Positions 42,285-50,960 of a stretch of 64,000 bases of DNA are shown here, one piece after another. Within the stretch, counting starts at the first letter, position 1. The number at the start of each line of letters is the position of its first letter. This DNA is from Streptomyces polyasparticus (GTDB lineage: Bacteria > Actinomycetota > Actinomycetes > Streptomycetales > Streptomycetaceae), in the NCBI RefSeq assembly GCF_014493765.1, contig NZ_JACTVJ010000012.1, positions 299,619-363,618 on the forward strand, read 5' to 3'. The translations under genes and the position numbers were made by a program. The notes under the pieces are model-generated. The model searched no databases, was not told where the DNA came from, and was given only the letters and a program-made list of their open reading frames with translations.

Positions 42285-42884
42285 TTAGAGAGTGAGCGAG
42301 TCCGGAAGGTTCTCCCACAGGTACGGGCGGTCCGGGGCACTGCGCAGAAGGTCGAGTACCGCCCGGTGCGGTACATCAAACAGTACCGGATAGTCCACCT
42401 CACTGGACTCCGGGTCGGGAACCCAGGCCAGCCGCTCACCGTCGAGCGAGAACTGGGCGTCGATGCCCGGCTTGTTCCCGCGCGGATCCTGCCGGTGCCA
42501 CGCCCCACGGAAGCGGACGGCGACCAGGCCATGGACGCACCAGCCCGTACCGGCGTCATAGGAAAGGCGCTGATAGCAGAGGGCCGTCGGAATGCCCTCG
42601 GCCCGCAGCAGCGCGGTCAGCGCGTGGGCCTTCGCATGACAGATGCCGGTGCCCTGCTCCAGAACATCGGACGCCCGCCAGGTGACGCGCATGTCCCCGC
42701 TGTCGGCGGAGTGCGGAATGGTGTCGCGTACGAACTCGAAGGCCGCTTGAGCGTATGAGTATGAATCGGAAACATCTTTCGCGAGGCGCGCCGCGGTCTC
42801 CCGTACGAGCGGATGATGGTGATCGATGACGCCGTCCGCTGCCAAGTACGCAGAGAGGTCAGGGTTTTGCTGGATCAGCTGCAT
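42285..42884 (-). CDS. transglutaminase-like cysteine peptidase family protein
   Basis: A 199-residue cytoplasmic protein with the transglutaminase fold. The Cys-His-Asp catalytic region is visible as GTGICHAKAHALTALLRAEG (Cys), GWCVHGLVAV (His) and WHRQDPRGNK (Asp). It may be a protease or an amide-forming enzyme. It precedes the B3/B4 gene and the pair looks operonic. No ribosome-binding site was found before ATG 42884. Confidence 0.82.
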   Translation of the reverse strand: MQLIQQNPDLSAYLAADGVIDHHHPLVRETAARLAKDVSDSYSYAQAAFEFVRDTIPHSADSGDMRVTWRASDVLEQGTGICHAKAHALTALLRAEGIPTALCYQRLSYDAGTGWCVHGLVAVRFRGAWHRQDPRGNKPGIDAQFSLDGERLAWVPDPESSEVDYPVLFDVPHRAVLDLLRSAPDRPYLWENLPDSLTL

Positions 42885-42945
42885 GGCACGCGAGCATAGG
42901 TATGCGAACGGACACGGGTCAATGTTTTTACTGTCTGTGGAATAC

Positions 42946-43539
42946 TTATGCACGGCTGGGGCTGGGACGGATTCCGTCCAGGAGGTACATGGTGCGGCGG
43001 TCGTAGTCGTCCCGGGAAGGCCGCTCACCATGCTTCAGGGCGAGGGCGTTGTCGACAACGAGCGCTTGGAGGTCGCCCGGCGTGAACTCCGGCCGCAGCA
43101 CACCGGAGGCCCGCGCCACCGCGACGAACTCTTCGTTGGCCCGGCTTCCGGCCCGGCAGATCTCCATGAGCTGTTCCGAGTACGGATAGGTCTGCAGCAG
43201 GACGTCGTTGAAGGCGGGCTGGCGGTACTGGAGGTCGCGGATCGCGGTGAGGTAGTACGCGATCCGTTCGCCGATGTCATCGATGGTTCGTGCGTGGTCG
43301 ATGAAGGCGAACAGCTCACGCGCGACGACTTGTTGGATGACGGCCTCGATGAGGCCGATCCGCCCGCCGAACCGGTTGAAGATCGTGGCCGTGCTCACCC
43401 CTGCCGCCTTCGCGACCTCCTCCAGCGGAACCGTCAGACCCCGCCCCTGGAAGGCGCCGATCGCGGCAGCGCGGATCTGTTCGGAGTTGCGCCGGGCATC
43501 GGCGCGCAGCCGGGATCCCGAAGGCGCCGCATCGGCCAT
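42946..43539 (-). CDS. TetR-family transcriptional regulator
   Basis: 197 residues. Helix-turn-helix at about 15-60: ARRNSEQIRAAAIGAFQGRG, then PLEEVAKAAGVSTATIFNRF. The C-terminal domain is typical of repressors with an unknown ligand. ATG 43539 follows GAGGGGT closely. It diverges from a truncated NAD(P)-binding gene, probably once its regulated partner. Confidence 0.9.
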   Translation of the reverse strand: MADAAPSGSRLRADARRNSEQIRAAAIGAFQGRGLTVPLEEVAKAAGVSTATIFNRFGGRIGLIEAVIQQVVARELFAFIDHARTIDDIGERIAYYLTAIRDLQYRQPAFNDVLLQTYPYSEQLMEICRAGSRANEEFVAVARASGVLRPEFTPGDLQALVVDNALALKHGERPSRDDYDRRTMYLLDGIRPSPSRA

Positions 43540-43560
43540 ACCCCTCACCCCACCTTTCCC

Positions 43561-44274
43561 TGCCGGCCGCCGGTTCTCGCATCGGCCGTCGATGAGTCCT
43601 TCGCCGGCGCCGAGCAGGTCCTTCTGGTATCCGGCAACGACCCGGCCGCCGACATGGTGGCCCTGCATCGCCATGCCGTCGAAGCGGCGGTCGCGGCCGG
43701 TGTCCGGCGGATCCTCTACACCAGCCAGCAGGGCGCCGTCCCCGGGAACCCGTACCGGCCGTCGGACATCCACATCGCCACCGAGGCGATGCTCGCCGAC
43801 TCCGGCGTCGCCTGGACCGCGCTGCGCAACGGCGCCTACGGGCCACTCGATCAGGTGCTCGGCCCATGGCAGCGGACGGGCGTGATCGCTCAACCGGAAG
43901 ACGGTCCCGTCCCGTGTACCGACCGTGCCGACATCGCCGAGGCCACGGCGGTCGTCCTCGCCGGGGACCGCTCCTTCGACGGACCGGTCCAGCTCACCGC
44001 GCCGACCGCCCTCACCTTCGACGACTTCGCCGAGATCGCCTCCGGCCTCACGGGCCGTACGGTCGAGCGCATCGTCCTGGACGACGAACAGTGGGTCGCC
44101 GACCGGATCGCGAACGGCGTGCCGGAGCAGATGGCCCGGTTCATGCTCGCCTGGTACGAGGCGGCCCGCGCCGGCTACTTCGCCGACGCGGACCCCCTCC
44201 TGACGGAACTCCTCGGCCGCGAGCCCCGTACCGCAGCCGACCGGCTCGCAGCCCGGCTCCCCGCCGGAAGCTGA
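43561..44274 (+). pseudogene. N-terminally truncated NmrA-like NAD(P)H-binding protein
   Basis: The frame matches the middle and C-terminal parts of NmrA/QOR2-type atypical SDRs: VLLVSGNDPAADMVALHRHA, GVRRILYTSQQGA, IHIATEAMLADSGVAWTALR, then ALTFDDFAEIAS and the C-terminal lid. The N-terminal Rossmann GxxGxxG and about 50-60 residues are missing, and no start codon exists before the conserved blocks. The left edge abuts the TetR start. It is probably a deletion remnant that cannot bind NADPH. Confidence 0.75.
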
Positions 44275-44329
44275 GCTGCGAGCCGGTGTCAGGGGGGCCG
44301 CACCCCTGGCGTGATCCGAGAGAGGCGCC

Positions 44330-45403
44330 TTAGCGCGCCATCTCCTCCTTGAGGGCGGCGAGGAAGGAGTCCACGTCGTCCTCGGTGGTGTCGAACGAGC
44401 ACATCCAGCGGACGTCGCCGGCGGCCTCGTCCCAGAAGTAGAAGCGGTAGCGCTCCATCAGGCGGCGGCTGACGTCGTGCGGGAGCCGCGCGAACACCGC
44501 GTTGGCCTGGACCTCGTGCAGGATCTCGACGCCGTGCACGGAGCGCACGCCCTCGGCCAGGCGCTGGGCCATCTCGTTGGAGTGGCGGGCGTTGCGCAGC
44601 CACAGGTCCTTGGCGAGCAGGGCCTCCAACTGCACCGAGACGAAGCGCATCTTGGAGGCGAGCTGCATGGACAGCTTGCGCAGATGCTTCATATGGCTGA
44701 CCGCGTCCGGATTGAGGACCACGACCGCCTCGCCGAAGAGCATGCCGTTCTTCGTGCCGCCGAACGACAGGATGTCGACTCCGGCGCGCGAGGTGAACGT
44801 GCGCAGCGGGACGTCCAGCGAGGCCGCCGCGTTGGCTATCCGGGCACCGTCGAGATGCACCTTCATGCCCCGCTCGTGGGCGTGGTCGCAGATCGCGCGG
44901 ATCTCCTCGGGCGTGTAGACGGTGCCCAGTTCGGTGTTCTGCGTGATCGAGACGACCTGCGGCATCGCCCGGTGCTCGTCGTCCCAGCCGAACGCCTGGC
45001 GGTCGATCAGCTCGGGGGTGAGCTTGCCGTCGGGCGTCGGCACGGTGAGCAGCTTGATGGAGCCGACCCGCTCGGGCGCCCCGCCCTCGTCGACGTTGAT
45101 GTGCGCGCTCTCCGCGCAGATCACCGCGCCCCAGCGGTCGGTGAGCGCCTGCAGCGCCGTGACATTGGCGCCCGTGCCGTTGAACACCGGGAAGGCCTCG
45201 GCACTCGCGCCGAAGTGCGCGCGGATCAGCTGCTGCAGGTGCGCGGTGTAGTCGTCCTCGCCGTAGGCGATCTGGTGCCCGCCGTTGGCGACGGCGAGGG
45301 CGGCCAGGATCTCCGGGTGGGCGCCCGCGTAGTTGTCGCTCGCGAAGCCGCGTACCTCGGGGTCGTGGTGGCGCTTCGCGTCGGTCTTCTGCGTCGGGTT
45401 CAC
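44330..45403 (-). CDS. low-specificity threonine aldolase-type beta-eliminating lyase
   Basis: A 357-residue PLP enzyme of fold type I. GFASDNYAGAHPEILAAL opens the protein; the PLP lysine lies in LSFGGTKNGML; HLDGARIANAAA gives the PLP-anchoring aspartate. It cleaves L-threonine or related beta-hydroxy amino acids to glycine and an aldehyde. GTG 45403 overlaps the SDR stop (GTGA); GTG 45421 is a less likely alternative. Third gene of a DUF6421-SDR-aldolase operon. Confidence 0.9.
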   Translation of the reverse strand: MNPTQKTDAKRHHDPEVRGFASDNYAGAHPEILAALAVANGGHQIAYGEDDYTAHLQQLIRAHFGASAEAFPVFNGTGANVTALQALTDRWGAVICAESAHINVDEGGAPERVGSIKLLTVPTPDGKLTPELIDRQAFGWDDEHRAMPQVVSITQNTELGTVYTPEEIRAICDHAHERGMKVHLDGARIANAAASLDVPLRTFTSRAGVDILSFGGTKNGMLFGEAVVVLNPDAVSHMKHLRKLSMQLASKMRFVSVQLEALLAKDLWLRNARHSNEMAQRLAEGVRSVHGVEILHEVQANAVFARLPHDVSRRLMERYRFYFWDEAAGDVRWMCSFDTTEDDVDSFLAALKEEMAR

Positions 45404-46149
45404 GGCTGCTCGGTCAGCCACAGGCGCTTTCCGTTCACTTCCGGGGCGGGCCGCTCCCAGACTCCGGCGATGGCCTCGGCCAGCTCCTTGACGTCCGTGA
45501 AGCCCGCGAACTTCGCGTTCGGGCGCTCGGCGCGCATCGCGTCGTGCACCAACGCCTTCACGATCAGGATGACAGCCGCGGCCGAGGGGCCGTTCTCGCC
45601 CCCCGCCTTGCGGAAGGCGTCGCCGAGGGCCAGCGTCCAGGCCTCGGCGGCCGCCTTGGCGGCGGCATAGGCTGCGTTGCCCGCGGTGGGCTTGCTGGCA
45701 CCCGCAGCGCTGATCAGCACATAGCGGCCGAAGTCGCTGCGCAGCAGTCCGTCGTGGAAGGCGAGCGAGGTGTGCTGCACGGTGCGGATCAGGAGCTGGT
45801 CGAGGAACTTCCAGTCCTCGAGGTCGGTCTCCATGAACGAGGAGCTGCCCCGCCAGCCGCCGACCAGGTGCACCAGGCCGTCGATCCGGCCGAACTCCTT
45901 CTCGGTGCGCGCGGCCCAGTCCTTGGCCGCGTCGAGGTCGAGCAGGTCGACCGTGTCGCCGGTGACCGTGGCGCCGCCGTGCGCATAGCGCGCGGCGTCC
46001 ACGGCCTCCGCGAGCCGGGAGGCGTCGGCGTCCGAGGCCACCACGATCGCGCCCGCCTCGGCCAGGCGCAGCAGGGCGGCGCGCCCGGCTGCTCCGGCGG
46101 CTCCCGCTACGGCGATCACGGCGCCGTTCAGCGTTCCGTTCCCGTTCAT
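45400..46149 (-). CDS. short-chain dehydrogenase/reductase (SDR)
   Basis: A 249-residue classical SDR-like enzyme. The cofactor glycine motif is altered to VAGAAGAAGRAALL, the catalytic serine is in YVLISAAGASK, and the Tyr-x3-Lys is YAAAKAA. It binds NAD(P)H; the substrate is unknown. ATG 46149 follows GAGG. Between the DUF6421 gene (56 bases upstream) and the coupled aldolase. Confidence 0.88.
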   Translation of the reverse strand: MNGNGTLNGAVIAVAGAAGAAGRAALLRLAEAGAIVVASDADASRLAEAVDAARYAHGGATVTGDTVDLLDLDAAKDWAARTEKEFGRIDGLVHLVGGWRGSSSFMETDLEDWKFLDQLLIRTVQHTSLAFHDGLLRSDFGRYVLISAAGASKPTAGNAAYAAAKAAAEAWTLALGDAFRKAGGENGPSAAAVILIVKALVHDAMRAERPNAKFAGFTDVKELAEAIAGVWERPAPEVNGKRLWLTEQP

Positions 46150-46205
46150 GGCCCTCACCTCCGGCCGACCGTTACCGGTCATGACCCTCAATTCCGACCG
46201 ATGGC

Positions 46206-47603
46206 TCACGCGGCCACCCGCTCAGCGTTCTCCGCCGTGATCCCCTTGGTCGAGGCGATCACATTCTTGAGCTTCTTGGACAGCGCCTCATAGAACATGC
46301 TCAGCGGAAACTCGTCCGGCAGCACCTCGTCGACGAGCTTGCGCGGCGGCAGGCTGGTGTCGAGCGCCTCCGGACCCTTGGCCCAGCGCGAGCCCGGGTG
46401 CGGCGACAGATAGCGCGAGACCAGCTCGTACGCGGCGAACCAGTGGACCAGCTTCGGGCGGTCGATGCCGGCCCGGTAGAGGTCCTCGATCTCGCCGCAC
46501 AGCTGGTTGGTGATCTGGGGCGCGCGCTGCCAGTCGATGTGCAGCTTGTTGTCCGTCCAGCGCACCACGTCGTGCTGGTGGAGGTAGGCGAAGAGCAGCT
46601 GGCCGCCGAGGCCGTCGTAGTTGCGCACGCGCTCGCCGGTCACCGGGAAGCGGAACATCCGGTCGAAGAGCACCGCGAACTGCACGTCACGTGCCTGCGG
46701 AACGCCCTCGGCCTCCAGCTTCACGGCCTCCTTGAAGGCGGTGAGGTCGCAGCGCAGCTCCTCCAGGCCGTACATCCAGAACGGCTGGCGCTGCTTGATC
46801 ATGAACGGGTCGAAGGGCAGGTCTCCGTGGCTGTGGGTGCGGTCGTGGACCATGTCCCACAGGACGAAGGCCTCCTCGCAGCGTCCCTGGTCGCCGATCA
46901 TCTCCTGGATGTCCGCGGGCAGTTCGAGGCCGAGGATGCCGACAGCGGCCTCGGTGACCCGGCGGAAGCGGGCGGCCTCGCGGTCGCAGAAGATGCCGCC
47001 CCAGCTGAAGCGCTCGGGGGCCTCGCGCACAGCGATGGTCTCCGGGAACAGGACCGCGGAGTTGGTGTCGTAACCCGAGGTGAAGTCCTCGAAGGTAATG
47101 CCGCAGAACAGCGGGTTGTCATAACGGGTGCGCTCGAGCTCGGCGAGCCACTCCGGCCAGACCATCTTCAGGACGACGGCCTCGAAGTTGCGGTCCGGGT
47201 TGCCGTTCTGCGTGTACATCGGGAAGACGACCAGGTGCTGAAGGCCGTCGGCGCGGTGCGCCGCGGGCTGGAAGGCCAGCAACGAGTCCAGGAAGTCCGG
47301 CACTTGGCAGCCGTCGGCGACCCAGCGGCGCAGGTCGCCGGTGAGCGCGGTGAGATACGCGGCATCGTGCGGCAGCATCGGAGCGAGCTGCTCGACGCCC
47401 GAAACGATCCGCTCCACCTGGGCGTTGACCTCGCCGCGCGAGGGCGCGCCCTCGGCCTCGAAGTCCACCGAACCGTCCGCGGACTGCCAGACCCTGAGCG
47501 TCTCCACCGCATCCTTGAGCATGGGCCAGGCCGGGTGGTTCACCACCCGGTCCGCGGGAGGAACAGCTCCCCCGATTGCGTCCTGCACAAGAATTTCCGT
47601 CAT
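46206..47603 (-). CDS. DUF6421-type conserved protein
   Basis: A 465-residue soluble protein of a conserved actinobacterial family that I recall as DUF6421, function unknown. Conserved-looking blocks: FPMYTQNGNPDRNFEAVV, LWDMVHDRTHSHGDLPFDPF (three histidines and acidic residues that could bind metal), QPFWMYGLEELRCDL and PKLVHWFAAYELV. ATG 47603 follows GGAGG by 7 bases. Heads the operon with the SDR and threonine aldolase. A 12-bp inverted repeat lies upstream. Confidence 0.8.
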   Translation of the reverse strand: MTEILVQDAIGGAVPPADRVVNHPAWPMLKDAVETLRVWQSADGSVDFEAEGAPSRGEVNAQVERIVSGVEQLAPMLPHDAAYLTALTGDLRRWVADGCQVPDFLDSLLAFQPAAHRADGLQHLVVFPMYTQNGNPDRNFEAVVLKMVWPEWLAELERTRYDNPLFCGITFEDFTSGYDTNSAVLFPETIAVREAPERFSWGGIFCDREAARFRRVTEAAVGILGLELPADIQEMIGDQGRCEEAFVLWDMVHDRTHSHGDLPFDPFMIKQRQPFWMYGLEELRCDLTAFKEAVKLEAEGVPQARDVQFAVLFDRMFRFPVTGERVRNYDGLGGQLLFAYLHQHDVVRWTDNKLHIDWQRAPQITNQLCGEIEDLYRAGIDRPKLVHWFAAYELVSRYLSPHPGSRWAKGPEALDTSLPPRKLVDEVLPDEFPLSMFYEALSKKLKNVIASTKGITAENAERVAA

Positions 47604-47618
47604 GCCACTTCCTCCACG

Positions 47619-47661
47619 GGAGAACCTCGCGTAAAGACACCGTATGCATGCGAGGTTCTCC
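47619..47661. promoter_or_regulatory. 12-bp inverted repeat upstream of the DUF6421 operon
   Basis: Perfect arms GGAGAACCTCGC (47619-47630) and its complement (47650-47661) flank a 19-base spacer. Centre-to-centre distance is about three helical turns. It precedes the ribosome-binding site directly. It could be a dimeric regulator site or a 5'-leader hairpin; no T-tract suggests termination. Confidence 0.6.
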
Positions 47662-47684
47662 ACCACAAGGGGGGACTCGGGAAA

Positions 47685-48713
47685 TTATCCTGCGCCACCC
47701 CCATCATCACCGGAATTCTTCCTGTCCTTCACCGTCGAGGCGATCGCGGTGACGACGCCCGCCAGTGCGGTACGGGCGTCGTCGAGCACCTCGCCGAACC
47801 CGAAGAACCCATGGAACGCCTGGGGAAAGTGCCCCTCCGTCACCGCCACGCCCGCCGTGCGCAGCGCCTCGGCGTAGGCGAGCCCCTCGTCGCAGAGCGG
47901 GTCGCAGCCCGCGGTCACGATGTGCGCGGGCGGCAGGTCTGCGAGGTCGCCGCGGAGCGGCGAGATGCGCGGATCGGTCCGGTCGGCGGGTGCGACCGCG
48001 CCGATGTACTGCTCCTCGAACCACCGCATATGGGATCGGGTGAGGAAATATCCGGTGCCGTTCGTCTCGTGTGAGGGCCACGCACGCGACATGTCCACCA
48101 CCGGGTACACCAGGACCTGCAGCGCCAGGGCGGGTCCGCCGCGGTCACGGGCGGTCTGCGCAGTGACGGCGGAGAGGTTGCCGCCCGCACTGTCGCCGGC
48201 GACGACCAGCGCGTCCGGGTCGCCGCCGAGTTCGGCCACATGCGCGGCCGCCCACAGCAGGGCGGCGTACGCGTCGTCGACGGCCGCCGGGAAGGGGTGC
48301 TCGGGCGCGAGCCGGTAGTCCACCGAGACCACGGCCGCGCCCGCTCCGCGGCAGATGCCGCGCGCGGTCCCGTCGTGCGTGTCGAGGTCGCAGACCACGA
48401 ACCCGCCGCCATGGAAGAAGACGACGGTCGGCCGGGGCCCCGGCGCCTCGACCGGGTCGGGCAGATAGACGCGTACGGGTATCTCCGGTGCGCCCTGCGG
48501 GCCCGGGATCGTGCGGTCCTCGACGGAGCCGACCGCCGGCGGATCCCACGGGGGCCGCGGGTGCGCGGCCAGGATGCCGCGGGCCTCGGCCGCGTCGGTG
48601 ACCGCTCCCCCGATATCCGGGAAGACGGCGGTGATCAGATCGGCCAGGGCGCGGGCCTCGGGCGTCAGTCGGTCCTGCCCCGGAACGGACAGAGGATCGG
48701 CTTCGGTGCTCAT
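47685..48713 (-). CDS. alpha/beta-hydrolase esterase (hormone-sensitive-lipase family)
   Basis: 342 residues. Oxyanion motif FFHGGGFV, nucleophile in VVAGDSAGGNLS, catalytic aspartate near CDPLCDEG and histidine in FHGFFGF. It hydrolyses short esters. ATG overlaps the stop of the LLM-oxidoreductase gene (ATGA), so the pair is co-translated and may act on one compound. Confidence 0.93.
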   Translation of the reverse strand: MSTEADPLSVPGQDRLTPEARALADLITAVFPDIGGAVTDAAEARGILAAHPRPPWDPPAVGSVEDRTIPGPQGAPEIPVRVYLPDPVEAPGPRPTVVFFHGGGFVVCDLDTHDGTARGICRGAGAAVVSVDYRLAPEHPFPAAVDDAYAALLWAAAHVAELGGDPDALVVAGDSAGGNLSAVTAQTARDRGGPALALQVLVYPVVDMSRAWPSHETNGTGYFLTRSHMRWFEEQYIGAVAPADRTDPRISPLRGDLADLPPAHIVTAGCDPLCDEGLAYAEALRTAGVAVTEGHFPQAFHGFFGFGEVLDDARTALAGVVTAIASTVKDRKNSGDDGGGAG

Positions 48714-49861
48714 CGGCTCTCCTCCGGGCGCTGCGCGCGCCGCTCGTCGCGGAAGTGCGGGATGACCTTCTCGCCCCACTGCCGGATGGTCTCCATGCAG
48801 GCTTCCTGCGGCACCGTGCCCATCTGGATCAGGCACATGATCTCGTCGGCGCCCGCGTCGCGGAGCTGTTCGACGTAGGCGATGGCGTCGTCGGCAGTGC
48901 CGTAGGCGTGGTCCGCGTTGAACGTGGCCGTGGCGGTGGGGCGTACCGGGATGTGGTGCTCGTGCAGCCGTGCCACGACCTGCTCGGCGGCTTCGCGCAT
49001 CGCCGCGGCTTCGTCGGCGCCGTCGACCACGGCCTCGTCCGGGATGCCCGCTCCCCCGTACCAGTGGCCGATCGACTGGGCGAAGAACCGCTGCCCGCGG
49101 ATGCCGATCCGCTGTGCCGTCTCGCGGTCGTCGAGCACGATCGTCGGACACAGTACGGAGAAGTGGTCGTTGACGACAGAAGAGACGAAGCGTTCTCCCT
49201 CGCGGCCCGCCACCGCCGCGTCGTATGCCTGACGCATCTCCTTGATGGACTCCGGTCCCGCGAAACCCATCACCAGGGCCCCGATGCCGAGTTCGGCGGC
49301 CTGGCGCAGGGTGTCGGTGCGGCTGCACGCGAGGAAGAGCGGAGGGTGCGGGGTCTGCTGCGGGCGGGGCAGGATCGGGTGGGGATCGATGTCGATCAGC
49401 TCGCCGTGGTACTCGAGTTCGTCCTCCTGCCAGGCCTTGCCGATGATCCTCAGCGCCTCCTCGACCTCCTGCGTGGTGCGGTTCTTGTCGACGCCGCACA
49501 GCGAGGTCTCCTGTTCGGTGCCACCGCGGCCGGCGCCGAGGTCGAGCCGGCCGCCCGAGAGCAGATCGAGCATCGCGGCGCGTTCGGCGACCCGGGCGGG
49601 GTGGTTGAAGTTGAACGGCATGCAGACCACGCCATGTCCGATACGGATGGTGCTCGTGCGCGCCGCGACCCAGGTCAGGAAGATCTCCGGGGCGCTCATG
49701 TGCGCATACCACTTGAGGGAGTGGTGCTCCACGGCCCATATCCGGTCGAAGCCCATCTCCTCGGCGTAGACGGCCTGTTCCACGCAGTCGCGGATCACCT
49801 GGTGCTCGCGCTCCACGGTGGGATCGGCCAGCTGGGCCTCGAAGATCACGGAGAACTTCAC
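48710..49861 (-). CDS. LLM-class flavin-dependent monooxygenase (luciferase-like)
   Basis: A 383-residue TIM-barrel protein of the bacterial luciferase-like group. It has FDRIWAVEHHSLKWYAH near the N-terminus, IRIGHGVVCMPFNFNHPARV and the FMN/substrate loop LDLGAGRGG. It uses reduced flavin, perhaps supplied by a flavin reductase elsewhere. ATG 49861 follows GGAGG by 5 bases. It diverges from the PadR gene across a short palindromic region. Confidence 0.92.
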   Translation of the reverse strand: MKFSVIFEAQLADPTVEREHQVIRDCVEQAVYAEEMGFDRIWAVEHHSLKWYAHMSAPEIFLTWVAARTSTIRIGHGVVCMPFNFNHPARVAERAAMLDLLSGGRLDLGAGRGGTEQETSLCGVDKNRTTQEVEEALRIIGKAWQEDELEYHGELIDIDPHPILPRPQQTPHPPLFLACSRTDTLRQAAELGIGALVMGFAGPESIKEMRQAYDAAVAGREGERFVSSVVNDHFSVLCPTIVLDDRETAQRIGIRGQRFFAQSIGHWYGGAGIPDEAVVDGADEAAAMREAAEQVVARLHEHHIPVRPTATATFNADHAYGTADDAIAYVEQLRDAGADEIMCLIQMGTVPQEACMETIRQWGEKVIPHFRDERRAQRPEESR

Positions 49862-49912
49862 GGTTCCTCCTGGGAGTTGGGCCCTGGACGGGACACCGAT
49901 GTCGTATGCCTA

Positions 49913-49920
49913 ATAGCTAT
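49913..49920. promoter_or_regulatory. AT-rich palindrome between LLM gene and padR
   Basis: ATAGCTAT is a perfect 8-base palindrome in the otherwise GC-rich intergenic region and lies near the -10 positions of both divergent genes. It may be part of a PadR operator. The evidence is position and symmetry only. Confidence 0.3.
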
Positions 49921-50002
49921 ATGACTAGCCGTCAGATCTCGAAGTCGCAAGGGATACGGCACAGGCATTGCATCCGCCGTGCCGTCCCTCTTGAATGCGC
50001 GC

Positions 50003-50590
50003 ATGGCTGATCAGCACTCCTCCGCGCCGCCCCCGGCGGACCGCGCCCTGCCGCCGACCGCGTGGGCCGTGCTCGGGCTGCTCTCGTTCCCGGGCGAGCG
50101 GACGGGATACGAGCTGAAGAAATGGGCCGACGCCTCGCTGAGGTTCTTCTACTGGTCCCCCGCCATCAGCCAGATCTACGCGGAACTACGGCGCCTGGAG
50201 TCCCTGGGATACGTGACCTCGCGGCGCTCGGGACCCGAGGAGCCCCGCACGAAACGCACGTACGCGATCACGGACAGCGGCCGCGCAGCACTCGCGGACT
50301 GGGCCGGCTCCGCGCGGGACGCGGGCGCTGCGGTGCTCAAGCATCCGTTGCTCCTTCGGGTCTGGCTCGGACACCTGACCTCGCAGGACCATCTGCGGGA
50401 GCTCGTGATGGAGCACATCGCCCGCACCAAGGGCGAGTTGAAGGAGGTGCTCGACGCGAGCGCGCAGGCCGAGGGGGTCGAGGCCTGGGCGCATCCGCAG
50501 ATAGCCCTGCGGTGGACCGAACGCCGCCTCAGATCCGAGCTCGAACTGGCCGAGGCGATGCTCATCGATCTGGACGAACTGCCCTCGTAG
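50003..50590 (+). CDS. PadR-family transcriptional regulator
   Basis: 195 residues. The winged-helix N-terminal part (about 15-95) has AWAVLGLLSFPGERTGYELK, IYAELRRLESLGYV and TKRTYAITDSGRAAL, typical of PadR. The C-terminal helices form the dimerisation arm. ATG 50003 is chosen; GTG 49979 is an alternative, and neither has a good ribosome-binding site. It diverges from the LLM-oxidoreductase-esterase operon and probably represses it in response to a phenolic or aromatic ligand, as PadR proteins often do. Confidence 0.88.
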   Translation: MADQHSSAPPPADRALPPTAWAVLGLLSFPGERTGYELKKWADASLRFFYWSPAISQIYAELRRLESLGYVTSRRSGPEEPRTKRTYAITDSGRAALADWAGSARDAGAAVLKHPLLLRVWLGHLTSQDHLRELVMEHIARTKGELKEVLDASAQAEGVEAWAHPQIALRWTERRLRSELELAEAMLIDLDELPS

Positions 50591-50960
50591 GACCCGGATG
50601 CGCTCGCGGCGTCGAATCAACCGCCCGCGGCGTCAAGTCAACAGGGAATCGCCCACGCGCGGGTGACACGGATTCGCCGCGCGGGGCGTCGTACCGCTAG
50701 GACAGGGAACCCCGCCCTCACTGTCCGTCGGAGTGCAGCCACCGTGAGTACCCGTGCCGTTCTTGTCGCCGCCGTGATCACCGGCCTGATCCTGGGCATC
50801 GCCGGAGCCCGAGCGGACGCCTCCGTTTCGCCGCGCGCGTACGGGGCCATCTCCGGAGCGGCCGGTTAGGCTGCGGGCTGCCGTGTGGGGCGTGGGACCG
50901 CAGCCACGCGGGCAGTCACAGACTGCTTGAGAGCCGCCCGTCGACGGAAGCGAGTGAACC
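50591..50960. other. intergenic region with one possible micro-ORF
   Basis: A GTG at 50744 opens a 41-codon frame ending at 50869 (MSTRAVLVAAVITGLILGIA plus a short polar tail), with GGAG about 10 bases upstream. It would be a signal-peptide-like small protein. Apart from that only GC-rich non-coding sequence was seen. Confidence 0.35.

Noticed and set aside
43045-43060. GTTGTCGACAAC palindrome as a LacI-type operator
   Set aside because: It lies inside the TetR coding sequence and has a different centre from the GACAACGTTGTC site; probably a chance palindrome from Val-Asp-Asn codons.
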